Below are positions 37,401 to 47,800 of a stretch of DNA of 61,712 nt, piece by piece. The translations under genes were made by a program, and so were the position numbers. The notes beneath the pieces were generated by a model. The model saw nothing but the letters and a program-made list of their open reading frames with translations. It did not search any database and had not been told where the DNA came from. The stretch spans positions 139,316 to 201,027 of the forward strand of contig JADIIX010000024.1 in NCBI GenBank assembly GCA_027604505.1, written 5' to 3'. Within the stretch, counting starts at the first letter, position 1; each line of letters opens with the position of its first letter. Origin of the DNA: Gonapodya sp. JEL0774. Its lineage: Eukaryota; Monoblepharomycota; Monoblepharidomycetes; Monoblepharidales; Gonapodyaceae.

Positions 37401-37995
37401 ATTGAGAAGCAATCCAAATATCCCCAGTAGCAAATCGCCCTCAACTTCTATGACCAGTGTTGAACCAGACCACAAGGTACTCAACGCAGAAGATGGTGTC
37501 CTGATCGGAGGACTATTTGTAGAAGGCGCTCGATGGGATTCTCAAAAGCGCTTACTTCAAGATGCATTTCCCATGGAAATGTTCTCTGTGAGTTTTATGT
37601 CCTCGCCGCCCGAAGATCTATTCTGATGATGGTTATCTCCAGACACTTCCGCTTGTGCGCTTTATGCCTACCCAAACTCCCCAAGTTGCGGATACCACGA
37701 ATAAGCTCTATGTCGCACCTCTGTACAAGACTGGGGCACGTGCAGGGACCCTTTCAACGACAGGTGAGAGATGTAATTGGAGTGGACTGGAACCGACCAA
37801 CTTAGATCTGCAACAATCCCGGTGAAAGGCCACTCTACCAACTTTGTACTGTCTATCAACCTTCCATCCGACAAACCTCAGGAGTACTGGATCGCAAAGG
37901 GTTGCGGTGAGGATTTCGATAAGCATCTTTCGTCTCACAAGCAACTTCTCACACACTCGTGTCCACTAGCCCTGCTCTGTCAACTGAGCGAATAG
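22430..37995 (+). CDS. Axonemal inner-arm dynein heavy chain, DNAH6-like
   Basis: Fourteen exons join in one frame to 4,826 aa: 22430-22916, 23224-24347, 24406-24483, 24565-24810, 24878-27011, 27086-27680, 27742-29041, 29118-30431, 30488-33892, 33954-37236, 37298-37587, 37643-37763, 37829-37906 and 37970-37995. The first 560 residues are Ser/Thr/Pro-rich and probably disordered. From about residue 600 the stem follows (SAEGVTQF motif). Six AAA modules drive movement: AAA1 GPAGTGKTE near 2103 with [11 protein letters not shown]2 GPTGGGKT near 2384, AAA3 GSTGVGKS near 2728 with [11 protein letters not shown]4 GVGGTGKQ near 3081, then the coiled-coil stalk and microtubule-binding tip (about 3310-3630), AAA5 [10 protein letters not shown] near 3710, AAA6 and a C-terminal cap with [19 protein letters not shown] and CQLSE. 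Motifs fit single-headed inner-arm dyneins, nearest DNAH6 by eye. It implies a motile flagellum. The ankyrin gene converges on it 144 nt downstream. Confidence 0.93.
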
Positions 37996-38139
37996 AGAAA
38001 GATGGAGGAGTTGCTGTTTTCTGCAAACTAGCTAGTGATGGTAATATCTTACATAACCGTCTATCACTTCTGTAAATACATGCTGAATTACGTAATACAA
38101 CAAAAATGAGTTCTTCAAAATCGTTCAAAAGATGCGTAG

Positions 38140-39973
38140 TTACTGGCCCACACGTGATTTGCGTTTCGTCCGTGAGGGAGCTCCCAAAACACGCTCCAAT
38201 TGGGCCTGCAGCGCCTGGATGGTTTGAGCTTGGTCCTTTACTTCCAGCTCCAGTCCGGCCACTTTTCGTCGTTCCTGTCCAATTTCCACATCCATCTCTT
38301 GGACATATTCCCTTAAAGCAGCATTTTCCATTTTCAGTTCAGCGATCCGAGAGTTTCTTCGCTCTAGCTTCTCGCTCAAATCTCTGTTGGCAGAATCGAT
38401 GCTCGCCAGTTGCACTTTCAAAAACTCGTTTCGACGGGCCAGATCAGCAATCGTCTCCGAATGCTGCACATTTCCACCACTCCAGCCTGTTGGTGGCATC
38501 GCCACGACTGTCATTTCATCTGAAGAGGTCGACCACGTCCCTGTGCTTCCTTGTCCTTTCATATTCCCACCTTGTGAGAATGCCGGCTTTGCGATCGCTG
38601 AGGGGGATGTGAAAGGGGCGGTTAAGGGTTGGAACGAAGAAGCGCTCGCAGGGATCGCAACGTGTTCCTCAAGGGTTTGCGACGTTTGGGCCACCGCACC
38701 ACCGCGGGAGCTAGAAGCATTTGACGAACTATTGTTAGGAGCTTGAGAAACAGCGCGCCGATGGCCATTGAAGGAATGTTTGGTGGCGTTTGCAGGAGAT
38801 GCTGAACGCACAGAGGGACGATAGCCATCGCCATCCGTTGGAGAAGACCGTCGGCTTCGGGCTGGAGAAGGCAAGACGGGACTGGTGTTGTGAAATTCGG
38901 AGTGTTGTTGATTGATTCGAGGCGTATGTGGAAGGTAAACAGGGATTACCGGTGGGGACGGAAGACGGTGAGGCACAGTCTTAGCGAACTGCTGTTGTTG
39001 TGGAAGATTTGGAGATGGAGGGGTAGAATGCCGTGGAGATGCTTGTGCCGAGCGCGAGGACATAGAGCGACGCTGGAGCGCGAGACGAGATTCCAGAAGC
39101 ACCAAAAACCCTGGGCGAGGTGCGAATGTTTCTCCCCGGCTGTTCTTGCCATCTCGTAGATCCCGAGCACGCTCCAGCACGCTATCAGTTATCTTTGCCC
39201 CGTGCTCCAGTAGTAGCTCGACGATCTGAAGATTTGGAGTCAGGTAGTAGTTATCACAAACGTCTTCTGGGCTCGAAGGGTTGTTGGTCGTGACATGGGC
39301 ACCAAACTAGGTCGAGTATGCATCGAAGGGTTGAATCATCAGCGAGCGTAGCTGAACTCGATTGCAGAGCGAAAGTGAACTCACTTTGTTGAAGTTCCAC
39401 TGTCCTCCAGTAAGGGCGAGGTCAAGGGCAGCAGGGTATTGGAATGATTCACGGTCATTCCATCGACGATTCGTCCATTGCTCTTCCGTCCATCGATCAC
39501 AGTAGTTGGGAATGGACCATTCAATAGGGTCGTTGGGATTGCAGCCTGGAGGATGAAACAGGCGCAGGTAACGGGCACCGTCAATGCTTTACCAAAATGA
39601 CACCTCAAGGAGCGGTTTCCGAGATAAACTAGAAAAGTTCAACATCCATTTAGTAGCCATATGACTACTCACCGGCTTCAAGAAGTTTCCGGACAATTTC
39701 GGCTTTCGAGGCGGAATAACTACGAATGGCAAGAGCGATGGCGCTTTCCATCTGCCTCGTATCTGATCGCACTTCCTTCGGCTCTTCCTTTACATCTTTG
39801 AGGTTGAAGATGCTTCGTCTCCTCATGGTTTTGTTCGGTGCCAGGACACAGCGGATTGTCACCATTTTGCGCGCTCCAACATCGGCTTCACTTCGGAGGG
39901 CCTCTTCCACCTCATCCACTCGACCTTCTTCAATAGCAGCGAGAAGGTGACGATCGCATGGATGCTGCTCCAT
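38140..39973 (-). CDS. Ankyrin-repeat protein with C-terminal coiled coil
   Basis: Three minus-strand exons (39973-39673, 39545-39385, 39306-38140) join to 542 aa. The N-terminal third has degenerate ankyrin units: RHLLAAIEEGRVDEVEEAL, then AIALAIRS...EIVRKLLEAG, and later LQIVELLLEHGAKI. The middle (about 230-400) is low-complexity Ser/Pro/Gln sequence. The C-terminus is a coiled coil with heptads (NEFLKVQLASID, ENAALREYVQEMD, LEVKDQAQTIQALQAQLERV) and a basic tail. No catalytic motif is present, so it is likely a scaffold or adaptor. The start at 39973 is preferred because the upstream in-frame extension to 40117 is not ankyrin-like. It is convergent with the dynein gene; a link to the flagellum is only a guess. 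Confidence 0.82.
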
Positions 39974-40442
39974 GTTGGCAGATGTTGGAAGGAGGAACGG
40001 CAATGCAGACCTTGGCAACCGTGGCGTCAACAGCCGACATTCAAATAAAAGGTTTGACTCCCTTCCACAATAATTTTTCTCTCGCGACCACTTGTCTCTA
40101 CGTTGACCGTATCTCAAACACTTTTAAGGTGTTTGGATTTTTTGGAGCAATAAGTTGTCCATGCGGATGACGCTCAACACGGGAGTCGCAGCAACATAAC
40201 GTGGTCAGCAATTTGGCCAAATGTTCCTTCATGACCAATTCAGCGAACAGAGCCCGCACGGCGCACCTGAGATCCGTCTATAGTGGCCTTCTGTAATCTG
40301 TTCAGTTCTTACTTGCACACCTGCCCGGCTGGATTGTTTTAGATCCTTTGCTGGACTCGCAAATGATGAAGACAACTACCGCAGTAGGAAAATGTAACTT
40401 AAAGATCACGTGAGAGTACACATTGCAGACAAGAGAATCATG
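39974..40442. other. Intergenic, nothing recognised
   Basis: About 470 nt upstream of the ankyrin gene and downstream of the 143-aa gene on the same strand. Only short frames are present. Confidence 0.4.
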
Positions 40443-41081
40443 TTATATTGTTGGTACGCTCTTCCACCATGCGACAATCCCATGTGGTGTAGTGCCCCAC
40501 TTTTCGAACAGACTCAACACCAGTGCATTTTCAGAAGGGTCGAGAACCTGTTGTTTAACGTCTGTCTCAAAAATTTTATGACGTTTATACTGCGAGGACG
40601 TGCGTACCTGCATTATTGAAAGCCCCAGAAGAATGGTTGTAATGTGCATCCCAGCCTTCCCAAACGCCTGGAAAGAAGGCACACATTAATGCCAAGCTAT
40701 GACTATATGTCGCATAGAGGTATCAGTAAGATTGAAAGGCCCACTTGTATGTCAGAGAATCGAAATTTGCCTCCTTCGAGTTCATGAACCACTCGCAAAA
40801 TTGTTGATTTGTCTTCAGGATCTGAAACCTATTCGCACACACGAATGACCATTAATAATTTAAGCACAGTGACATGCAGTCTATCGTATGAAACTCACCA
40901 TTTCCCTCTTCGTTCCATCTGGCGTGATTCGAGCCGCCGCGTAAATGGCCGAGAGGCGAATGAGATCCGAAAGAATTCGATCTTTAATAATGTAATTAAA
41001 GTATAGTTGCTTTTTTTCATTCGATGGTGGTCGAGATGATTGTGGTGAATCTATTCGGAAAAGAACTTGTGTGGAGAACAT
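40443..41081 (-). CDS. Unrecognised small protein, about 143 aa
   Basis: Four minus-strand exons (41081-40899, 40828-40745, 40667-40608, 40547-40443) all join in phase 0 with good GT-AG borders (introns 70, 77 and 60 nt), which argues for a real gene. Visible segments are DLIRLSAIYAAARITPDG, HELEGGKFRFSDIQ, a glycine/hydrophobic piece (AGMHITTILLGLSIMQ) that could be a buried helix or one membrane segment, and a tail SLFEKWGTTPHGIVAWWK. I do not recognise a family. The first exon may begin later than the chosen ATG: an alternative acceptor (TTAAAG) lies about 90 nt inside it. Confidence 0.55.
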
Positions 41082-41716
41082 CGGCAGACGTCTGGAGCAA
41101 GTGTGTCAATGTTGATTAGAAGATCTCCCTTATCAATGAAGCACAGTCAATGTCGTGGTCTTTGACGTTCGTCTGGATCCAATAGTGCTCCTTTCTAGAT
41201 CCAATAGTTGCTCATTCCCGTGAGCCAAACTGGCCAGTGCTCCGGTGCAACTGACCGTCTCTGACAAGACACAAGCGGGCGAAATGAGCGGCTTCAATCA
41301 AGCTCTCACTCGAGTTGCTGACTTTGCTATGACAGGGACATCCAGAGTGAGACATTCGCCGTTTTCAACTGTAGCATTGTCTGTCTGTGCACTGGGTGCT
41401 TCGCCACTTTCCCTCCAAAGGTTCGTTCTGCCAACAACTTACTTTGATTCGGTGTTCTCCGATGTCAGGGTGAAAAATTGGATAATCGGATCGCATTGAA
41501 ACGCGGAGGCGAGCTCGTGAGCGGTATATCAAGTTTTGATGACGATCGCGACACTGAATAGGGACCCACCCGGAATCTTTCTTCTTTCCCGATCATCGCC
41601 TGCACGCCTTTCAACAATCCGATGGCACCCGAAATGCAGTGATTCTCAAAGAGCGCATTCAAGAGTTCTTTTCTGGCGTTGAGGTTGGGGACCCGGTGGC
41701 GTTCTCGAACACCCAT
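41082..41716. other. Intergenic (divergent 143-aa gene / SLC25 carrier)
   Basis: It contains the upstream regions of both flanking genes. The carrier frame remains open upstream of its ATG to about 41.6 kb (reading ILKERIQEFF), which could be a longer N-terminus or chance. No other gene is recognised. Confidence 0.35.
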
Positions 41717-43150
41717 ATGGCAGACACTCTGAGAGAATTTGCAGGGGGCACAGTAGGAGGGTGGGCACAAGTTCTGGTTGGCCATGTGAGCGTCATTGTT
41801 CACTTTTTAATCGTTTTTACTATCCATAACTTGGTTTCTGCGAAAAATTCCTCGCAATCGTTGAACTGGATCCGTCTTCACCTAGCCGTTCGATACAATC
41901 AAAGTCCGAATTCAGACCAACAACCAGTATCGAAACGCATTACACGCACTGACCGATACCCTTAAAAATGAGGGGGTGAGATTGCTGTGACTTCTTACTC
42001 CGCGAGCCGCTGGGACGGGCGGCTTGATATTTACCAACTCTCGTCTTAACATTGTTGCTCAACCCCGAAAATTTCGAAGCCCCAAGCACTGTACAAAGGG
42101 GTCACATCTCCAATTATCGGAATCGGTCTCGTGTGAGCTCATGGTTTTGTTCCTGCACATTACAACATCGGATCAATACTGTCAAATCCACAGCAACGCC
42201 GTTATATTCTCCTTCTACGGCAAAATACGTCGATTAATCAACCCTGACTACCCAAACTCACCTCTTACATCCGCTCAAACATTCTATGCCGGACTCGCAA
42301 CCGGGACCGCCACCGCTTTTGTCAACGCGCCAGTCGAACATTTGAAAATTCGTCTACAAACACAGTATGGATCACGTGGATCCGCCAATACTGTTAATAA
42401 TGGTGGTGTTGCCCCCCAAACTCTTCGATCTCTTACCGCCCATCTGGTGCGAACGCGCGGGGTCTCCTCGCTCTTTCGTGGGCTGGGCGTGACGGTGGTT
42501 CGGGACACCCCGTCGTTCGCCTTTTACTTTTGGTCGTATGAAATGGTCACGAAGGCCCTTGAAACTCGAGCTGCTAGAGTGAGTGGGGCACCAAGGGAAC
42601 TGAATGTCGCCGAGCTCATTCTGGCTGGTGGAACTGCGTGAGTCCACCTCGACGACTTTCTCGATCAAAACATTTGACTGAATCAACACTTGGAAAGTGG
42701 CATCTGCTGTTGGCTACCTTGCATTCCTCAAGATGTCGTCAAGAGCAGGTTGGTACAAAATCGGCGAGCCCGGAGTTTAACATCCTCTGATCTACTACTA
42801 CTGTCCCCCTTTTGTGCCCAGATTTCAGGCCAACTACAACTACAGCTCTTCGTTAGAGGTAGTGCGGGATGTCTATGCCAGGAAGGGGATTGGAGGTTTT
42901 TTCAAAGGTGTAGGCCCTACTCGTGAGTACTCAATGGAGGATTCGGGCAAGGAATAGCAAATCCATTCGTGAAAATTGGTTCTCTACTTACTCACATGTG
43001 ATATGTGAAACTCAATGTTGCTTTGACGCATGCTCGCCCCCTAACACAGTTGTTCGCGCATTCCCCGCCAATGCTGCAACATTCCTCGCGTACGAAATGA
43101 CAATGAGACGAATTGCACCTGGCCGTCATGGACGAAGTGAATGGAACTGA
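41717..43150 (+). CDS. Mitochondrial carrier family (SLC25) transporter
   Basis: Seven exons (41717-41785, 41886-41975, 42080-42132, 42194-42637, 42698-42748, 42822-42922, 43050-43150) join in frame to 302 aa, the standard carrier length. Three repeats carry the family signature P-x-[DE]-x-x-[KR]: PFDTIK at residue 24, PVEHLK in repeat two and PQDVVK in repeat three, each followed by the second-helix motif (FRGLGVT, FFKGVGPT). It has six membrane helices and lies in the inner mitochondrial membrane. The APVEHLKIRLQTQ segment and the PTLVRAFPANAATFLAYE end resemble yeast Ymc1/Ymc2 and the carnitine/basic-amino-acid group (SLC25A20/A29); the substrate cannot be fixed from sequence alone. Confidence 0.92.
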
Positions 43151-43373
43151 GTCGAAAATGTAATTATTGGTGGATGGTTTTTGAGCTTCTGCGATACAGT
43201 ACTATCATCGTCGGGCTTAACGGCCCTGCATGTACCCTATAGATAGACTTTCTATTGTAGCAATTTCTTAGAGCGGATTCCATACGCATGAATGGAGTAA
43301 CGGCAAGGGGCGGACCCGATTGATTAGTTTCTCTGCACCAACATTGCGAGCAAGTTTTCACCCATCGAGTGGA

Positions 43374-44725
43374 ATGAATGTTTCAACCACGGACACCGAC
43401 ATCAGCTCGGCAGAGAGAGTGCAGCGATGCGTCGACTTCATATTCAACGCCCATGCTTCCCGATCGCCTTGCTTCATTGGGGACATTCTCGACCATTCAT
43501 TCGCAAAAAATCTGTCGTACACTGAAGCTTATGAGATCCAACGATTACTAGGTGCTCGGATGACACCTAAACTGGGAAACGTGGTAGGATTTAAGGTTGG
43601 AGCAACCACACCAGGAATGCAGCGTCATCTCCATGTCTCGTACCCCATGCCTGGCGTCATGCACGAGTCTCGTGTTTTTGCGTGCGAGTCCTTGGATTCC
43701 GAATGCACAACAGCAGTCCCTCTCGCGCTATCTCGAGCGTCATTCAATGGGCCGTCCGTGGAATGTGAGATTCTCGTCCGCCTCGGCCCGAAACCACTAG
43801 ACGCTCGTGGAAGATGGGATCCATCTGTTCCCGATCGACGCCTCACTCTCGAGGAGGTCCTCGCATCTTTGGAAGCGGTCTGGACCGCTGCCGAGCTTGT
43901 GGACGACAGATACGGTGGTGACATTGCTGGTGAGGATAATTGGAAGAGGGATGGAATGCAGCCTGTAATGGTATGTTGAATGTTATTGAACCTCTTTTGT
44001 CGCCGCAGGGTGGTTGGGCAGGGCAAGAGGAGGTCTAACCACATGTAGAGGTCTCCGCGGAGAGAGGGAGAGGGGACATTCAACTTTAACTTCTGTCTAT
44101 CATCTGGATGGCTAGCTTCTCTATGCTCTCATTGGAACTTGGAATGCGGTTGTGCACATTGGAAAGGACAGCTCGCCCACTCCGCTCTACAAATTTGGAC
44201 GACGCCGGTTCTCCGTAGTCTAACTTGTTTGTGAGCTCTCATACAATCTGTCGTTTCTCCGCATCGGCCATATAGGTTGCCGATTCCTTTTTCCATTGGG
44301 CATGCCTCCGTTCGCCCAAATCAATGCCGGCCTCATCTCTGTCCGTCTCCTCATTCCCTTCACTAACTGGCCATGTATCTCTTAATGGAGTTGTCGTGCA
44401 ATCTGGGACAGGAGTTGGGGTGATGGGCAATCCACTTGAGAGCGTGAGATATATGGCTGAGTTTCTGGCAAGGGAAAGAAACGAAGTGCTCCCAGAAAGA
44501 TTTTGGGTGTCTACAGGGTCTGTGGTGAGTACCGAAGAGGGAAAGGGAATATACTCCAGTTACGGTTATGGATGCCATTTGCTCCCCCTGTAAATGGTCT
44601 CATAACTCATTGCACCTCCGTCATTATTTTTTGGTTCCCAGACCATGCCCGTACTTCCAAAAGCTGGTGACTCACTACGTGTTTGGTTTGATGGTTTGCC
44701 TGGCGAGGTCCAAATCACTTACTGA
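43374..44725 (+). CDS. 2-keto-4-pentenoate hydratase family (FAH-fold) enzyme
   Basis: Three exons (43374-43970, 44276-44524, 44642-44725) join in phase 0 to 309 aa. The family hydrates 2-hydroxypenta-2,4-dienoate or decarboxylates related oxo-acids with a divalent metal. Landmarks are GFKVGATTPGMQ near residue 67, the metal-ligand E-x-E in VECEILVRLG, AELVDDRYGG, VADSFFHWA after the first intron, LNGVVVQSGTGVGVMGNP, and GDSLRVWFDGLPGEVQI at the end. The first intron (305 nt) is much longer than its neighbours. In bacteria these enzymes sit in catechol meta-cleavage operons; no other such gene is nearby, so the physiological role is open. Confidence 0.85.
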
Positions 44726-44874
44726 TCGCTTCTCACTCTATGCGAATGCGGTTTATGTTCCTGGTGTAGAGCATTGTACCCGATTATATCCGTACTAAGC
44801 AGCATTGAATAAAGAATTGGTATTACGTTCAGAGTTATTGCAATACATATTCTCGGTTCACTTCACGGTGACAA

Positions 44875-47800
44875 ATGATGGTGTGTAGCCCGGAGAGCAG
44901 ACCACCTAACGCTTTGGACCGCGAGACGCGTAAACAGCCGCAGGAAATCTGCGCAATGAGTAACAGCGGCAGTGGAAGACTTGTGGAATTCTTTTTCATC
45001 GTCGGGCTGGAGGAGAATGCTGACTTAGAGAGGGATGGGCAGCTTCACGAGAATGCAGTTGAGAGCAAGCGTGGAGCAGGCCTCGGACATAGCAATTCAA
45101 GATTGGACTGGCAGCATAAGGGAACAAGTAAAGCAGCAGTCGGTGCCGCGGGCGGAACAGAGGCAGGCTCAGTTATGGCTACTCAAAATCGACACTCTCC
45201 AAACCGGAAGATTCCCTCTACAACACAGCTTTCTTCAGCGCTCAACTCACGCGTATTAGATCCGCGCAGAGCATCTACACCTGAGTTGGCTTCTTCTCTG
45301 CCCGAGCCTTCCCCTCACGATCTAGCATTGCGTACCGCGTCTATACAATCTCGTGCTCCTTCTGTCGCCTCTCTTCGGCACAAACAACCTTTATTTCGAT
45401 CTTCTATTGCCGGTCTCCCTCCTCTTCCCGCTGCACCACGAGGTCTTTACTCCCCTCAGGAAGCACTTGCCTCTGCCGTTTTGTCCGACACTGACAAGCC
45501 TCTTCCGAATACGCCACTATCAATGTCACTGGTGGCGACTCCACCCGAATCAAATGTACCACCACCGCCGTTGCCCCCACGCAGGTCTTATCCTGTCTCA
45601 TCTCCAGCGAAGTACGCTCAATCCGCTACCCAACTTTCGCACCTCACGAGTGCTGAGCTTGCTCAGTTCACTCTACCCAATACAACCCACAATATCTCTG
45701 CTTCTAATGTTTCGAATGCTCTATCCACTGCTCTTCCATCCGGCGTGCCTCACCACCCAACCGAACTCTTATTTGAACCTCAACTCCTCTGCCGATATCC
45801 TCAGGCAGCTCCCTTATCCCACTTCTCGGACAGCGCACACGCCGTAACTTCTACCCAAACAGGTCGTAGTGCTGATATCTCCGACAGAGCAGACTTTCCT
45901 CAGTGGGTGCCCATGGTTAGTTCTGCTCCCTGCCATGGTTTAAAACGATAGCGCAGTGCCCGCGCGGACTGCTTGCGGAATGTCAAATTTGCTCAAAGGA
46001 CGAAGAAATTCCTTGCACTGAAGAGTATTGCCAGAAGAGGTTACTTACTCTTCGTTCCCGTTGCGATATGGAGTTTTCGGTGGTTATCGGCGAACTTTGA
46101 AAAGGTTCTGCCATATTGGATACAGTTGCTTGTTTGTGCAATGTCCATTGCGAGTATCACAGTGTACTGATTAAGTGGCTGACCTGCCTTCCTCACATTA
46201 CGTTCCCCCATACCTGCGGGGTGTGTCACGCCTCTAGTTTTGTTTTCCGAACTCGTTACGCCTCGCCTACTCCCCTACTGGACCGCCGCCACCTACGTGG
46301 CATTCGTTTGTGAGTGCTCGAGTGGATCGAAACTCGAAACTCTGGTCATCACCATCCGCCATTTCTCTGCAGATACTCACTGATGATCATGCTCGCCGTC
46401 TTCACGGTGTGTGTGCAACTGTTTGGGAACCTCTGCGGGGTCGAATGCGGGATCAGTGTGAAGAGATGTGTGCGATGTGGAGACGAACGGCGATGGTGAG
46501 TGGTGGTTGGAGTCGGAAGATTTCTTGACCGGACAGGATGTGTCTCGGATTCGCATGTGTCTATCATCTTGGAGCAACGGGGACTGTGTTTTCATACTTT
46601 GTATTTGCCCATGCTCCAGACGGCCTCCGACCTCGAGTACGTCTCGTCCATCCGCCATCAGCATTCAATCCATGCCGCCAACCTCTCGTCTCTCCGTGCA
46701 ACACTCGCTGCCCTTCCACCTGCCGTCCGCACTGCGCGCCAGTATTCAACTTCACCATCAGCACCCACGATTGGAGGGAAGTTCACAGATTTGTCCTTGC
46801 TCGCCCGCCGCCGAGATCTGCTCCAATCTATCTCCGAAGCAGAAGAGCGGTGCGAGTTGTATGCGAGCTTGGTGCGCGATCTAGGACCAGTGGGTGGTGT
46901 GGACGAAGTGTACTTGCCAGTTTGTGTGGGTGTCTTGAGCGAGGGTGGGTGGTGGGATGCCATGAAAGATTGGGTTGCGGGATATGTGAAGGGTGTGAAG
47001 GAGAAGGGTTGGGGGGTTGGGATCGAGAGGTGAGTTCAGTTGGTGGACCGACGGCATACCAATGCGTAACGTTGTTTGGGCACCACTGTATTGAATGTTG
47101 GACCAGGCTGGTGTCCAACTTGATTCACGAAATACCATCTCCTCCACCTGGCAAGTTTGAAGTTGCATTCTCTCCATTTCCGGGTTTGAAGGTGGACCTG
47201 TACGTCAGCAGGCCACCTTTGAATAGGGGCAGTGCTGTAAAAAATGTGAGTGGTTCTATTCTAGGACATCCCGCTATACCCCTGTGGTGATCTTTCAATA
47301 CGATTGCCTTCCCAACTTGCTCTTTTGTTCTGAAATCCGAAGTTCTCTCTCTATCCCACACTCCGTCACCTGTCGCCTCCGACCCTTCTTCTCCTCCTCG
47401 AATGTCTCCTTCTCGAACGTCGTATCTTGCTCCTCTCCAACATACCTTCCCTCCTAACCCACGTCGCCTCGACTTTGTTTTTGCTAATGTACCCATTTCG
47501 GTGGGACTGGCCTTGCTTTCCTCTCTTACCCGCTCGGCTGAGGGATGTACTCGCAGCACCAGTGCCTTGGGTTGCTGGAATGGTGAAGGAAGGCAGTGAT
47601 TGGGAGAGGAGTAACGGTAAGGAAGAGAAGTTATCGAAGAAGCCTAAATGGATTTTTGGTGAGGGAGAAGAGAGGGTGGTTCCTGAGGAGGTGTGTTAAT
47701 TGTGGTTTGAGATCGTATTGTCGTGAATGATGAATATTGTCATTGTTTCCTTTTCACTCCTCCCCACTCTAAAACTACTCCTTGCCACAAACTCCGGTCA

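Noticed and set aside
41465-41803. 112-codon minus frame overlapping the SLC25 start
   Set aside because: Antisense to the carrier first exon and without a recognisable domain.
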